From Galeopsis tetrahit (Eukaryota; Streptophyta; Magnoliopsida; Lamiales; Lamiaceae), in NCBI GenBank assembly GCA_963675135.1, contig OY776120.1:21790001-21854000 (forward strand): 64,000 nt of DNA. The letters are read 5' to 3'. This document shows positions 1 through 10,668 of the stretch, one piece after another (the first letter of the stretch is position 1; every line of letters begins with the position of its first letter). Under the pieces are notes generated by a model. That model searched no databases. It was not told the DNA's origin and was given only the letters and a program-made list of their open reading frames with translations. A program made the position numbers and the translations under genes.

Positions 1-2253
1 AGCACTAGAGGCCTCAGCTTTTTCACCCTTTATAGCACGGAGTTGAGTGCGAAGGTCCTCGATCATCTTCTCGTCCGCTTTTTTGTTCTTCAAAGCGGCC
101 CCAAGCTTGGCCTCCATCCTCGCCACTTTTTCCTCGCTCTCGCGAGAAGTCCTCAACAGATCCTCGATCACAACCTCCTTCTCCTCATTTCCCTTCCTTA
201 AATCATGGATCTGAAGGGTGAGCTGTTCGGTAATATAGGACGAGCGACTGAGGTTTATAGCCACCTGACGAGCATTCTCGGTAGCAGTTTGAGCATCGAC
301 CTTGTCCATAACAGCCTTGGTCAAAGATCGAGGGAGATTCTTCATCGCTCGGCGAGCAAGCGCATCCAAAGAGTCGTCGTCGGCCGGATCTCGAGACCAG
401 TAAAAGTTGAGGAGATCTTCGCTGCAAGGAGTAGTCTCCGGATGCTCGGAAAGCCTGATAAGAAAACGACCACTCAATAAAGACATTCAGAAAAAGTTTC
501 AAGACATCAAAGGGAGAAAACTCATTTAGCAACCCTCTCGGCACTCCAGCCGAGCATGGTTACATCCGTGGGGTCCCTCTCCTCGGCCGACGAAGTCGCG
601 ACAACCTCTAGCGATTGTTGTGTTTTGCGAGTAGGAGGGGGCGAGGACCCTCTCGGCGGTGACTTTCTTAGAGGAGAAGGCCTCCTATCAGTGGTAACGG
701 GGCGATGACCGCCTCTGTTTACGGTCGCCGTGTTTTTCTAGGGGGGGAGGTGCCACCGTCTCCCCGCGCTTTTTTCCTTTTGCAGGTATTCCCTTCAACA
801 GCCTCGCATTCACGATTGAGGGCCGCCATGCAAAGAGATCGGTTTGCCATCACGTCTTTTAACTCGACAGTAGAAGGGAGATAGGTGGAAACTTTCGACG
901 GGACCACTACTAGAATAAAGATGATCAGAAGTCTATTGGAGTTCATCCATAAAAAACAAACATTCAGAGGTGTATTCGATACCTAGAGGAAAGGACCTAG
1001 TTATATGGTGAGGAGGCACTCGAAGACTAGCTTGTTCCCTTACACTCTCACGATTGAGAAAACGGCAAGACCTTTCCAGATAGCGGCGACGAGAAACACA
1101 ATAGATGTGGTACTGAAATAAATCAGATAAAAGGTGGTCGCCAACCTTTGCGCGAGCAGTAGTACCTACAAAAAGCAAGGAGTTATTCAGTATAGACGAG
1201 AATGAGCATAGATTCAAAATACTTACTACGAATTCTTTTGTAGTTGGCGGCGATCGAGACGCGATCGACAGACCCATCGGGTTTCACGGCACTTCTCCAA
1301 TCGCCAACCCACAACCAATTGATTTTCCAGTCGCGGATTTTGTTGGGAACCCCCTCCACAAGTTTGAAACGGTCACGACCTTTCACATAGTACTACCATT
1401 TCCCCACTTTCTTGCCAACCTCAGATACTTGGAGGAGATAATTGATCTCTCGAGGAGTGAGGAACACTCTTTGACAACCGTTCTCGGCGGCCTCAAGGCC
1501 GAACACTGTGAGCAGCCCTATGATGTTCGACCACCCGTTCGGCGTCACTTGAGAAGGAGCCAAACCAAGGAAGTTCAAATAAAAGCTAATTCCCGGATGC
1601 AGTGGAAATCTCAAACCAGCCTCCATCATGCCTTTATTAACGGCGACCATACCCTCAGGAGGCTGGTCGACCATTTCATCTTCTCGCGGAACGAAGAAGC
1701 ACACATCTTGAGGAATGTGATACTTGTTCCAAAAGATGGCAGTTGGTTCGACGAGACCATGCTCGCATACTCACAGGCAGCATATTCTGATTGATATGCT
1801 TCCCGAAAAGGTCGAGGAAGCGTTCTAGGCGGGTATTCAGCCACATATTGGCAATACGTTTCCCTTACAACCTCGTCGCCCGCTCAAAATGTTCTTTATA
1901 CTCGCAGCATAGCGAGCGATGTCCTCGTACTCCTCACGAAGGTTAGTTTTTAAAGTATCCTTAACTCTCGCTGGATCGATCTGCTCGCCGACCTCCATAT
2001 CCAAGTCCGGATCTCCCAGATCCGAGTCAGCATCATTGCCCTCATCATCTCGATCAGAGTCATCGCCAACACTCTCATTGTCAACCACAACACCCATCAC
2101 GTTCAAAACTTCCTCCAAGCTATCGGTCGGAATATTTGGGATCCCTACTCTAAGGGGGCTGGTCGAAATGGTGTCAGTGTCGGATGACACCACCCTTTTT
2201 CCCAGATCACGGTGAGGACCACAGCCGGAGCAGTCAACATCCTCATCAAACAC
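1..2253 (-). pseudogene. gypsy-type transposon-associated protein (Transposase_28/PF04195-like), decayed and cut by the window edge
   Basis: Read on the minus strand, three kinds of block appear in order. An acidic N-terminal part lies at 2253-1837, rich in Asp/Glu and ending in a helix with REEYEDIARYAASIKNIL. A central domain at about 1775-1225 contains EAGLRFPLHP, LNFLGLAPSQVTPNGW and later DWKINWLWVGDW, which is the typical plant 'putative gypsy type transposon' domain. A C-terminal charged coiled coil at about 475-1 (RESEEKVARMEAKL) runs off the window. The central frame has an in-frame TAG at 1391-1393, between GKW and YYVKGRD. A good donor (GTAAGT) near 1222 suggests an intron. The blocks are in different frames, so introns, frameshifts or both separate them. 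These proteins are plant-wide multicopy genes found in or beside gypsy elements, and their function is unknown. I am confident of the central domain and less sure of the exon structure. Confidence 0.6.
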
Positions 2254-2254
2254 T

Positions 2255-3014
2255 CAAAATATATTTTCATAGGACTTGACATTTGGACAACTTACCTGAA
2301 TCTGTGTATTGTGTGTTTATTGTTTGAAAAAGTTTTGAAAAACGCACACATGTGTATTGCCCCCATACACGTGTCACACTCCTTTTGGGACCATCAAGTG
2401 GTATCAGAGTAGGGGTTTAAAAGACCACTGCTTTGAGGACTGACTTTGGTCACCTAAACTGATCCTAGGTGTGCACATTCTGTTTTTAACAAATTATCTG
2501 ATTACAATTGTGATTATTACTCATTATGCCTGATTCATCTTCTTCTACTGGGGTTATTGGTGCAGCAGTTCCAGCACTAACTACTATGGGAACCAACCCC
2601 ATCAACAAGATATCCTACCAGAAGCTGCCTATATTCTCTATTGAGAATTATGATTTTTGGAAGATTAGAATGAGAGCTCATTTGGCCTATCTTCATGATG
2701 AAATGCTAAGGGTAATCAATAAAGGACCGTTTGTGTTCATGATGGCTAATACAAATGTCAATGATGCACAAAGAGCTGCTAGAGGACAAGAAATTCCAAA
2801 AAAAATGACGAGCTCACTCCTGAAGAGAGAAAGAAAGCAACAAAATTTCAACTTTGTTGCAATGAACACCCTGTATCACACCATTTTAGATGCAATAATG
2901 GGAAGAGTGTTTCACTGCACAACTGCCAAGGAGATTTGGGACACATTAGCTCTAATGTGTGAAGGCACTAACAAGATCAAGGAAAACAAACTTCAAGTTG
3001 CTGTTAAAAATTAA
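2255..3014 (+). mobile_element. Ty1/copia remnant: LTR end, primer-binding site and gag start
   Basis: The last part of an LTR ends at about 2396 (CCATCA). It is followed at 2399-2410 by TGGTATCAGAG, the usual copia primer-binding site complementary to initiator Met-tRNA. A gag frame starts at 2526, 130 bp downstream. No protease, integrase or reverse transcriptase follows in this orientation, so the element is a 5' stump. The LTR end resembles the sequence at 10624-10668 (both have ACAC-TGTGACACTCCTTTGGGA-like ends), so the two probably belong to the same family. Confidence 0.65.
2526..3014 (+). pseudogene. copia gag N-terminal fragment
   Basis: This 162-codon frame begins with a low-complexity Ser/Thr/Ala leader. 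It then shows the gag signature KLPIFSIENYDFWKIRMRAHL and, later, ATAKEIWDTLALMCEGT-type sequence (here TTAKEIWDTLAL), typical of the DUF4219/UBN2 copia gag family. Gag would form the retrotransposon particle in the cytoplasm. The frame stops at 3014 just after KENKLQVAVKN, well before a zinc knuckle, so this is less than half of a normal gag. The start ATG at 2526 is the first in the frame and sits at the expected distance from the primer-binding site. The stop and loss of homology mark it as a dead fragment. Confidence 0.65.
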
Positions 3015-3784
3015 AAAGTATGAGCAATTTACCATGAAGCCTGACGATCACACAATTTACTTTTGTTAAAATTGACGAAAATTAATTACTAGACTACATT
3101 CTTACATGATCAAAATTGCAATTTTTCATATTCTATTGGCAAAGAATATTTATATTGACAAAGTTTGTGGAAAAGTATCTAATACTCAGGGGCTCTAATT
3201 GGGGTCTGGGACCGACGGGTCTTCGGGTGTAACCTTCCGTGCTCAACTACGTGTGGAAATGCCTTAGTCATTAATTTGGCTTTGGGAAGGTCCACAAAAC
3301 TCAATGACAAAGTTGCCAAAGTATATGTGACAACGTGAATACTATTTACTAATTAAGTTTTCGATTACTTGACTATTTATGTTTAGCATTAAGTTTTGAA
3401 TAACTTAATCCCACTGAGTGTGCTCGCATACTCACCCCCAATAATTTACAATTTTAGGTTGAAGAGTTGGACGACGAGGAGTGGTGATGGGAGACGATGC
3501 TAGTTATCTTTATTGAGAATAAAAGATTATTTGTGCGCATGTTTATTAAATTGGATTATAGTTATTTTATGAATGTTTGGTTAATTAGTTAAATGTGAAC
3601 TTCTTGATTTTATTATAATTGTTTTGGCACTGCTATAGTTTATGTAATTTTAAATACAATAGTCGTTACGCCGCTTTATTCTACCGTTGTAAATTTAAGA
3701 TCCAATTTTTGGCACGTTCAAGCTAGTTATTTTAACTACTTTTTGAGAAGTCACTATTTTTAAATTTGGGTCGTGATACAAAAA
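3015..3784. other. gene-free stretch, possibly gypsy LTR-derived
   Basis: No coding homology is visible. The end of the stretch (AATTTGGGTCGTGATACA near 3762-3779) resembles the end of some gypsy LTRs, where TTTGGGTCGTGACA is common. I could not find a matching second copy or a TSD, so this is only a suggestion. Confidence 0.25.
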
Positions 3785-3980
3785 CAACATATATATTTAA
3801 AAAATGCATGTAATATTTGCATGCACATCTCAGAACTTAGGTATAGTTCAAATTTATAGACCAAGGGACTACATCTTCCAATAGATAGTTTCGCATGCCT
3901 ATAAATAGAGAAGACCTTGAGCTCAAAGTTATAGGAATTATGATCAAGAGCACGTATTGTAATATTCAAGCATTCAAGAG

Positions 3981-4201
3981 TGTAAAATAGGGATAGTTGC
4001 CGCATCACAGATATTGTATTGATAATGGTAATATATACTGCTTACAAGAGGTCAAGGAATAGTAATTGAGACTAGTCTAAGTATATGATTCCTATGATTA
4101 AGGGTGTAGTTATCGTAATGAAGGCTAGCAAAAAGGGAGAAATAAGACTTCCCTATTCTGACCAAATCTATACAAGGAAAATATATACACAAATCTCAAT
4201 A
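3981..4201 (-). repeat. 3' LTR of the 3981-9880 copia element
   Basis: This LTR is 221 bp and starts on the plus strand with TGTAAAATAGGG and ends CTCAATA. It is nearly the same sequence as the outer parts of 8612-9880. It is flanked on the left by AAGAG. Confidence 0.9.
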
Positions 4202-4208
4202 CTCCCCC

Positions 4209-7200
4209 TCAAGGTGGAGTGTGGAGGTCTCGAACACCCATTTTGCCACGTAGAAACTGAAATTGTTCCGTTCCTACAGCCTTTGTGAATATATCCGCAA
4301 GTTGGTTAGCACTTGATATTTTTCTAGGAATTACATCACCACTTTCAACACGTTCGCGCACAAAGTAGCAGTCCATTTCTACATATTTTGTTCGCTCGTG
4401 GAAAACTAGGTTAATGGCGATTTGGCAAGCAACCTGGTTATCACAAAACAAAGGAGTGGGCCCATGAGAAATAACAGTTAAATCTTGTAATAACCATCGT
4501 AACCATATAACTTCACTAACTGTGGTGGCCATGGCACGGTATTCTGCTTCGGCTGTTGAACGTACCACCATAGATTGCTTTTTTGTACGCTAAGATACTG
4601 GGGATCCTCCCAAGGAGATAAAATATCCATTGCTGGAACGTCTGGTAAAGGAGCAGCCTGCCCAATCGGCATCACAATACACTTCGATGTTAAGATTACC
4701 TGCGGCTGAAAGAAGAATGCCTTGGCCTGGGCTGCTCTTTAAATATCGTAAGACACGAATGGCAGCTGTCATGTGAGACTCACGCGGGTCGCTCAAGAAT
4801 TGGCTGAGCTGATTGACGATGAAAATTATATCCGGGCGAGTGACTGTAAGGTATAGAAGTCGTCCAATGAGACGGCGATATGCACTAACATCGACTCGAG
4901 AGCCACAATCATCTTTTCTAAGTTGCAAATTTTGTTCCATCAGAAATAAACATGGACGGCTAGCTTGAAGACCACTTTCTTCAAGGATGTCAAGTGTGTA
5001 CTTACGTTGACTCAAAACGAAACCTTCCGAGGACCGAGCAACTTCAATTCCCATGAAATACTTGAGGGTTCCCAAGTCTTTGATACTGAATTTTTTGTGA
5101 AGATAGGACTTTACCTCCTCAATACGAGCTCGATTGTTGCCGGCAAGAATGACATCATCGATATAAATAAGAGCATCAACATAGGTGGTGTCCCGTAGAT
5201 AAATGAATAGGGAGTGATCGGCGCGGGATTGATAGAAACCAATGGCAACTAGGGCTTGCGTGAACTTGTGGTGCCAATTACGTGAGGCTTAGCGCAACCC
5301 ATAAAGCGACTTCTGGAGCTAGCAAACCTGCATATTTCCTTGCTTATCAAAGCCTTGGGGAATTTTCATATAGACATCCTCCTTCAAATCACCGTGTAAA
5401 AATGCATTATTTACATCAAGTTGATGCACAATCCAGTTACGTTTAGCTGCAACGGTAAGTAATCAACGCACTATGACCAGCTTAGCAACAGGAGCGAAGG
5501 TCTCGTGGAAGTCGATTCCCTCTACTTGAGTGAGTCCTTTGGCAACCAACTGTGCCTTATATCGTTCAACCTCACCATTTGGCTTATACTTTATTTTGTA
5601 AACCCACTTCGAATCCACCACCCTTTTGCCCGGTGGTAGTTGAACGAGAGACCATGTTTTATTTTCTTCAAGGGCATCGATCTCTCGTTTCATTGCATCA
5701 CGCCATAAGGGATTTTGTACAGCCTGGGAGAAATATTTCGGCTCATCACGGGAAGTGATGGCCGCTAAGAATGCCTTGTGATTAGAAGAAAAATTATTAT
5801 ATGACACAAAGTGAGATAAGGGGCATACCGTGGTGGCAGCCGAATCAGTCGCAGGTCATGAATGATCTATGGAGGCTGTAATGTCAGTGATGAAGCCTTC
5901 CAAATGCTTAGGTTTCTTATGTGCCCGCTCACCGCGCCGAACATCTCTCATTTCTGTAATGGTGATTGGTTGATCTGTTTGTACTGCTGTGTCTGTGGCA
6001 ATTTCATGTGGTCCTTGCGTCGGACCTGGTGGTGGCACCCCGTGGACGACATCGTCTGATAAGGTGTTTTTCTCGGTGGGTCTATGTGTTGAGTCGATTA
6101 TATATGGTTTACTCACATATTCATAGGCTGCATCAACTGCCTTATCAAACTCACTGTGTTCTATAGGAGATCCACTCTTAAAAGGATAGATGCTTTCGAA
6201 AAATGTGACATCCCGAGACACGAAAATTTTGTGTGTTTGCAGGTCGTACACACGATAGCCCTTTTGTCCATTTGGATAGCCAACAAAAACACACGCTCTC
6301 CCCCTTTCACCAAACTTGTCATTGTGCTTATTATTCTCATGAGCATAAACTAGAAATCCGAAAACACGGAGATTATCATAAGAGGCAGGCTTAAACAATA
6401 CTTCATATGGTGTTTTATCGGCGAGCGGTGTGGTGGGAAGTCTGTTGATAACATAGACAGTTGTGGTAACACACTCACCCCAGAATTCCACAGGTAGGCC
6501 AGATACGAAGCGCAACGCTCTTGCTACTTCCAATATGTGATGATGTTTCCTCTCGATAACCCCGTTCTGTTGTGGCGTATCTGTACATGAAGTTTCAAGT
6601 AAAATGTCATGTGCAAAATAATAATCAAGCATGCTTTTAGACTGAAATTCTGATCCATTGTCAGTCCTTATACATTTCACTTTCAAGTTAAATTGTGTAT
6701 CAACCATATTACAGAATGTGGTTAGAAGACTTGAAACCTCAGACTTTTTATTCATGAGAAATACCCACACTCCACGAATAAAATCATCCACAATAAATAA
6801 AAAGTAATGTGCACCAGTAAAAGAAGGGACTTTATATCCACCCCAAATATCGCAATGGATTAATTCAAAACAACGACTAGTTTTAATGGAACTGTGAGAG
6901 AAAGGTGAACGTGTCTACTTTGCACGAAGGCAAGCATCACAAAAAGAATTTTTTATTTCAAATTTATTCAAAAAATTAACTTTCTTTAGTCGATCAAAAG
7001 CAATATGCCCAAGTCGTCGATGCCAAAGGCTAAGTGTGTGTGTCACTGACATTGCCACACTTTCTTTGTTCAATGGCTCCATGCAGTAAACACCATCATA
7101 AAGGCTACCCACGCCAATCAGGCTCTTCGAACGTAAGTCCTGTAGAACACAGAAATCCGGAAAGAAAGTTAATGCACAATTGAGTTCCTTAGTCAATCTA

Positions 7201-8531
7201 CTAACAGAAAGTAAATTGCATTGGAAATCTGGAATATTCAAAACTCTTTGAAGTTCTATTCCATTTGGTAATCGTGCATTTCCTACGCCTTTAACAGGAA
7301 TGGTGTCACCATTTGGGATTCGTACCGGCAAACCGACATCATGATTGGAGATCCATTTTAACAGAGTTTTGTTACATGTAATGTGTTTTGTAGCTCCAGA
7401 ATCGATCACCCAAGGGCTATTAAAATAAAACTTACCAGCCATGTTTGCTGAAGGTATGTTACTGTTGTTGTCTCTCGAACCTCCATCAAGGCTAGGCTTC
7501 ATAAATTCTCTCAATCGTGACAACTGGTCTGTGGTGAGTCCTGGGACAGGACTGGATTCAGATCCAACTTGTGCAGCAGAACTGTTTGGTGTGTTTCCCT
7601 TTCGACCACCATCACGTTTTCCATCACAATTGTTCTTCCTGAATCCTGGAGGATACCCAATGAGTTCAAAACAACTCTCGATAGTGTGATTAGGCTTTCC
7701 GCAGTGACTACATCGAAGATCTCGGCGGTTTTCACGTCTGTCTACTCCATCATCATTTTTCTTAGTGGACTGGAATTGGAATGCAGCAGCTTCTGTAGGT
7801 TGTGCTCGACGACCCGTACTAACCAATCGTTGTTGCTCATCTTGTGAGACCAAATGGTAAGCAACAGTTAAACTGGGGGTCGGCTTGGTACTCAAAATCT
7901 GAGTTTTAATCGTGCCATATTCTTCGTTCATGCCCATAAGAAAGTCATACAAGCGATCTTGTTCTCGAGCAGCAGTTTGATTCTTTGATGCCTCACACTT
8001 GCAGCCTGCGCATGTTCAACAAGCTAAAGGAGTGACTGACTCAGTCTCATTCCTTAGGCTGCGTAATTTTGTATAATACGCAGAAATGGACAGATCCTCT
8101 TGTCTAGCCATCGTTACAGCCCTGCGTAACTCAAAATCTCGGGGAGCGCTCGCCTAACCAAAACGTTCAGCAAGGTCAGACCAAATTTCTTTCGCAGTTT
8201 TGGCAAATTTGACGCTATTACGTACTTCCTTTTCCATTCCCGCGATTAACCAACCCTTGACCATGGCATTGCATCGCTGCCAATAGGGAAATCCGGGTGC
8301 ATCGGGTTTAGGCATCGGGATCGTACCGTCAACCAAACCGATTTTATTCTTGGCGAACAATGAGTTATTCATGTCGTTCACCCAATCTCCATAGTTCCCA
8401 TCCTTCAGCAAATCTCTAACGAACACATGATATGGACTCTCGGAGGCATGAAGGAAAAATGGCGACATCATATCGGGTATGAAAGTGCCATTGCCGGAAC
8501 CTCCACTCTTAGTCTTCTTGTGATCAGACAT
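4209..8531 (-). pseudogene. decayed copia gag-pol polyprotein
   Basis: Domains are read along the minus strand. Gag starts at 8531 (MSDHKKTKSG; then NYGDWVNDMN...AKNKIGLVDGTIP, a Retrotran_gag_3-type signature). The zinc knuckle CSHCGKPNHTIESC is near 7700, the protease site WVIDSGATKHIT near 7400, and the pre-integrase motif LWHRRLGHIAFDRL near 7030. The integrase core runs 6790-5856 (TDNGSEF; PQQNGVIERKHH). Reverse transcriptase begins near 5700 and has the catalytic YIDDVILAGNN near 5150, and RNase H ends at 4209. Breaks are visible: a stop at about 8152, a TAG-type stop after CLRAK near 6915, a CAA-to-TAA change in SLYGLRQA near 5290, and further frame changes near 5840 and 4590. It cannot make a full polyprotein. 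Confidence 0.85.
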
Positions 8532-8651
8532 TTTGGACTTGAGAACGAATGTGCGGGGGTTAGCCTATAAATTTCTGGGTTTGGTGACCAGGAATTTTGG
8601 CTCTGGTACCATGTAAAATAGGGATAGTTGCCACATCACAGATATTGTATG

Positions 8652-9691
8652 TAGAGCCGGCAATTTGGGCCCAACCCGATGGGCCGGCCCGGCCAACCCG
8701 AAGCCTAGTATGGGCTGGGCTATAAAATTATAGGCCCATAAAAAACTGGGCCTATTTGGCCCGACCCGATAGGCCCGATGGGCCTAATGGGCTAGGCTGA
8801 TTTTGGCCCGACGGCCCATGGGCAGCCCATTTGGCCCGATCAATATTTTTTTAAGGTAAATAAACAATTAAAATTATTTACAATACTATATATACTTAAA
8901 TATTAGTATTATGTTTTTAATTTTATTTTGATTTTAAAATTTGAACTTATGAATTATTTATAATTCTATTTGAACTTGATAGATAGTGTAATGTTATACT
9001 CCGTACTAGTTATGTCCGTTTATAAATTATGTATAATTAATATATTAGTAATGTATATTTTTAATTATAATTATTTGTATAAATAAAAAATATATATGAG
9101 AATGTGACCATTACCTAATAAGTTTATACTCCCTCCGTCCCAGCTTAACTTTCACACTTACTGTTCACCCCCTTTTTTAAAAATATTATAATAAATAGAA
9201 TTTTGAGATATAATATTATAAAAAATAAGTGAGTTGACTTGCGTGTATGTATGTACCATAAAAATAATAACATTAAATATCGTATTTTAGATATTGTATG
9301 GGTAGAGTTTCTAAAGGACCGAAAAAGTAGGTATAAAAGTTAAGCTGGGACGGAGGGAGTATATATACATAGTATACTTTTTGCTAGAAATATTTTTTTT
9401 TATCTCATGGGGTGGGACTTGGAATGTACATTAATGCAATAATGGTTATGGTCGTTTATAAATTATGTGTAGTTACTAGTTAATATATAATTTTTGCAAG
9501 AAATATTTTTTTTATAAAAATTATGTAATGGGCTGGGCTGGCCCGCTAGCCCAGTAACCCAGATGGGCTAGGCTGGGCTCCAATTTTATAGGCCCGACCA
9601 GTTCATGGGCCGGCCCGGCCTAGCCCACGAACATCACTTGGCCCGATGGGCTGGGTTGGGCTGGGCCGGGCGGCCCGATTTGCCAGCTCTA
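8652..9691. mobile_element. non-autonomous hAT element (MITE) with 8-bp TSD
   Basis: Terminal inverted repeats are TAGAGCCGGCAATTTGGGC on the left and TAGAGCTGGCAAATCGGGC on the right (rc). The 8-bp TSD ATTGTATG lies at 8644-8651 and 9692-9699 and is perfect. The subterminal regions are dense in GGCCCGAT/GGGCTGGGC motifs, while the core is AT-rich with no transposase. All of this is typical of plant hAT MITEs. Confidence 0.9.
9129..9359. mobile_element. Stowaway (Tc1/mariner) MITE nested in the hAT element
   Basis: The inverted repeats are CTCCCTCCGTCCCAGCTTAA at both ends, essentially perfect for at least 24 bp. They are flanked by a TA dinucleotide on each side (9127-9128 and 9360-9361). 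The element is 231 bp and non-coding. Confidence 0.9.
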
Positions 9692-10668
9692 ATTGTATGG
9701 TAATATATACTGCTTACAAGAGGTCAAGGAATAGTAATTGAGACTACAGAGTAGTCTAGGTACATGATTCCTATGATTAAGGGTGTAATTATCGTAATGA
9801 AGAATAGCAAAAAGGGAGAAAGAAGACTTCCCTATTCTGACCAAATCTATACAAGGAAAATATATATACAAATCTCAATAAAGAGAGCTCAATTTCCAAA
9901 TTCTGAGCAAGTTATCAATTGTCAATATTCATAAGCTTAGAGTGAAATACTATAAACCCTTACACTTGTATTTCATTGTAAAAGATATTACAGTTAGTTG
10001 GAAACCAAAACCAAACCCTTACAAACTAGCTTGAGAGACAGCTAGTGAGTTTGAGTGGGGTTTAAGAACTGAGACTAAGACAACATTGTTAGTAGTTATT
10101 AAATCCTTGAAGTAGAAGATTGAGAGAGTGTATTAATTAGACAGTACTATATTCTACGGATTAGCTAGATTGTCAAACTTGATAACTCTAATCACTATAC
10201 CTTAACACGTCTAAAACAAGTTAATTCCAGATTGAAGGAATTATCATGTTAAATTAATTAGGGAAGTGGATGTAAGAGTATTTAGACTCTGAACCACTAT
10301 AATTAAATCTTATGTGTTCTTTACCTTTTAGCACTTTATATTCTTCCATATTGCTTGTTTTAGATCTTGCAAAAATACTTTTGAGTAAAAAAATTGTTTC
10401 AGCACAAAAAGGTTTTTCTCACTTGAACTTTATACACTGAACATTCAAACTGTGATTTTATTGTGAGTAAAACTTAAATAGACTTTCACAATTTTAAAAC
10501 ACATATTAATTTCAAAGGAGTATAAATATATAGTGGGCTTTGTTCACTGAACTCTTACACTGAGTATTCAACAGACTTGTTCCAAGGAGTTTATCCTTTG
10601 ATATTTGTCCAGTTAGAAATAGTAATGTATCCTCTGATACACATGTGACACTCCTTTGGGAACCAACA

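Larger units (their letters stand above)
3981..9880 (-). mobile_element. full-length but decayed Ty1/copia element with TA...CA LTR ends
   Basis: The LTRs lie at 3981-4201 and 8612-9880 (the latter enlarged by a nested insertion). A 5-bp TSD, AAGAG, is at 3976-3980 and 9881-9885. Read on the minus strand the LTRs begin TATTGAG and end TTTACA. The primer-binding site, rc of 8598-8610, reads TGGTACCAGAGCC (one mismatch from the initiator-Met type). The polypurine tract is rc of 4202-4217 and ends GAGGGGGAG. The internal region encodes gag, protease, integrase, reverse transcriptase and RNase H, all interrupted by stops and frameshifts. Confidence 0.9.
8612..9880 (-). repeat. 5' LTR of the same copia element, interrupted by a hAT MITE
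   Basis: The LTR sequence runs from 8612 to 8651 and resumes at 9692. Between them lies a 1040-bp hAT-type element with an 8-bp duplication of LTR sequence. It is flanked on the right by AAGAG at 9881-9885. Confidence 0.9.
3785..10668 (+). repeat. old copia LTR (solo or 3' LTR), split by a 5.9-kb insertion
   Basis: The left part (about 3785-3980) has a TATA box (CCTATAAATAGAG, near 3898-3910). The right part (9886-10668) ends CTTTGGGAACCAACA, like the LTR end at 2396. Removing the inserted element and one copy of its AAGAG duplication joins ATTCAAGAG to AGCTCAATTTCC, giving one continuous LTR-like unit. No primer-binding site follows, so it is not a 5' LTR. The outer left boundary is uncertain. 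Confidence 0.45.

Noticed and set aside
203..544. 113-codon minus-strand frame beginning MPRGLLNEF
   Set aside because: The neighbouring frame carries the coiled-coil protein typical of this gene family. This one is a shadow.
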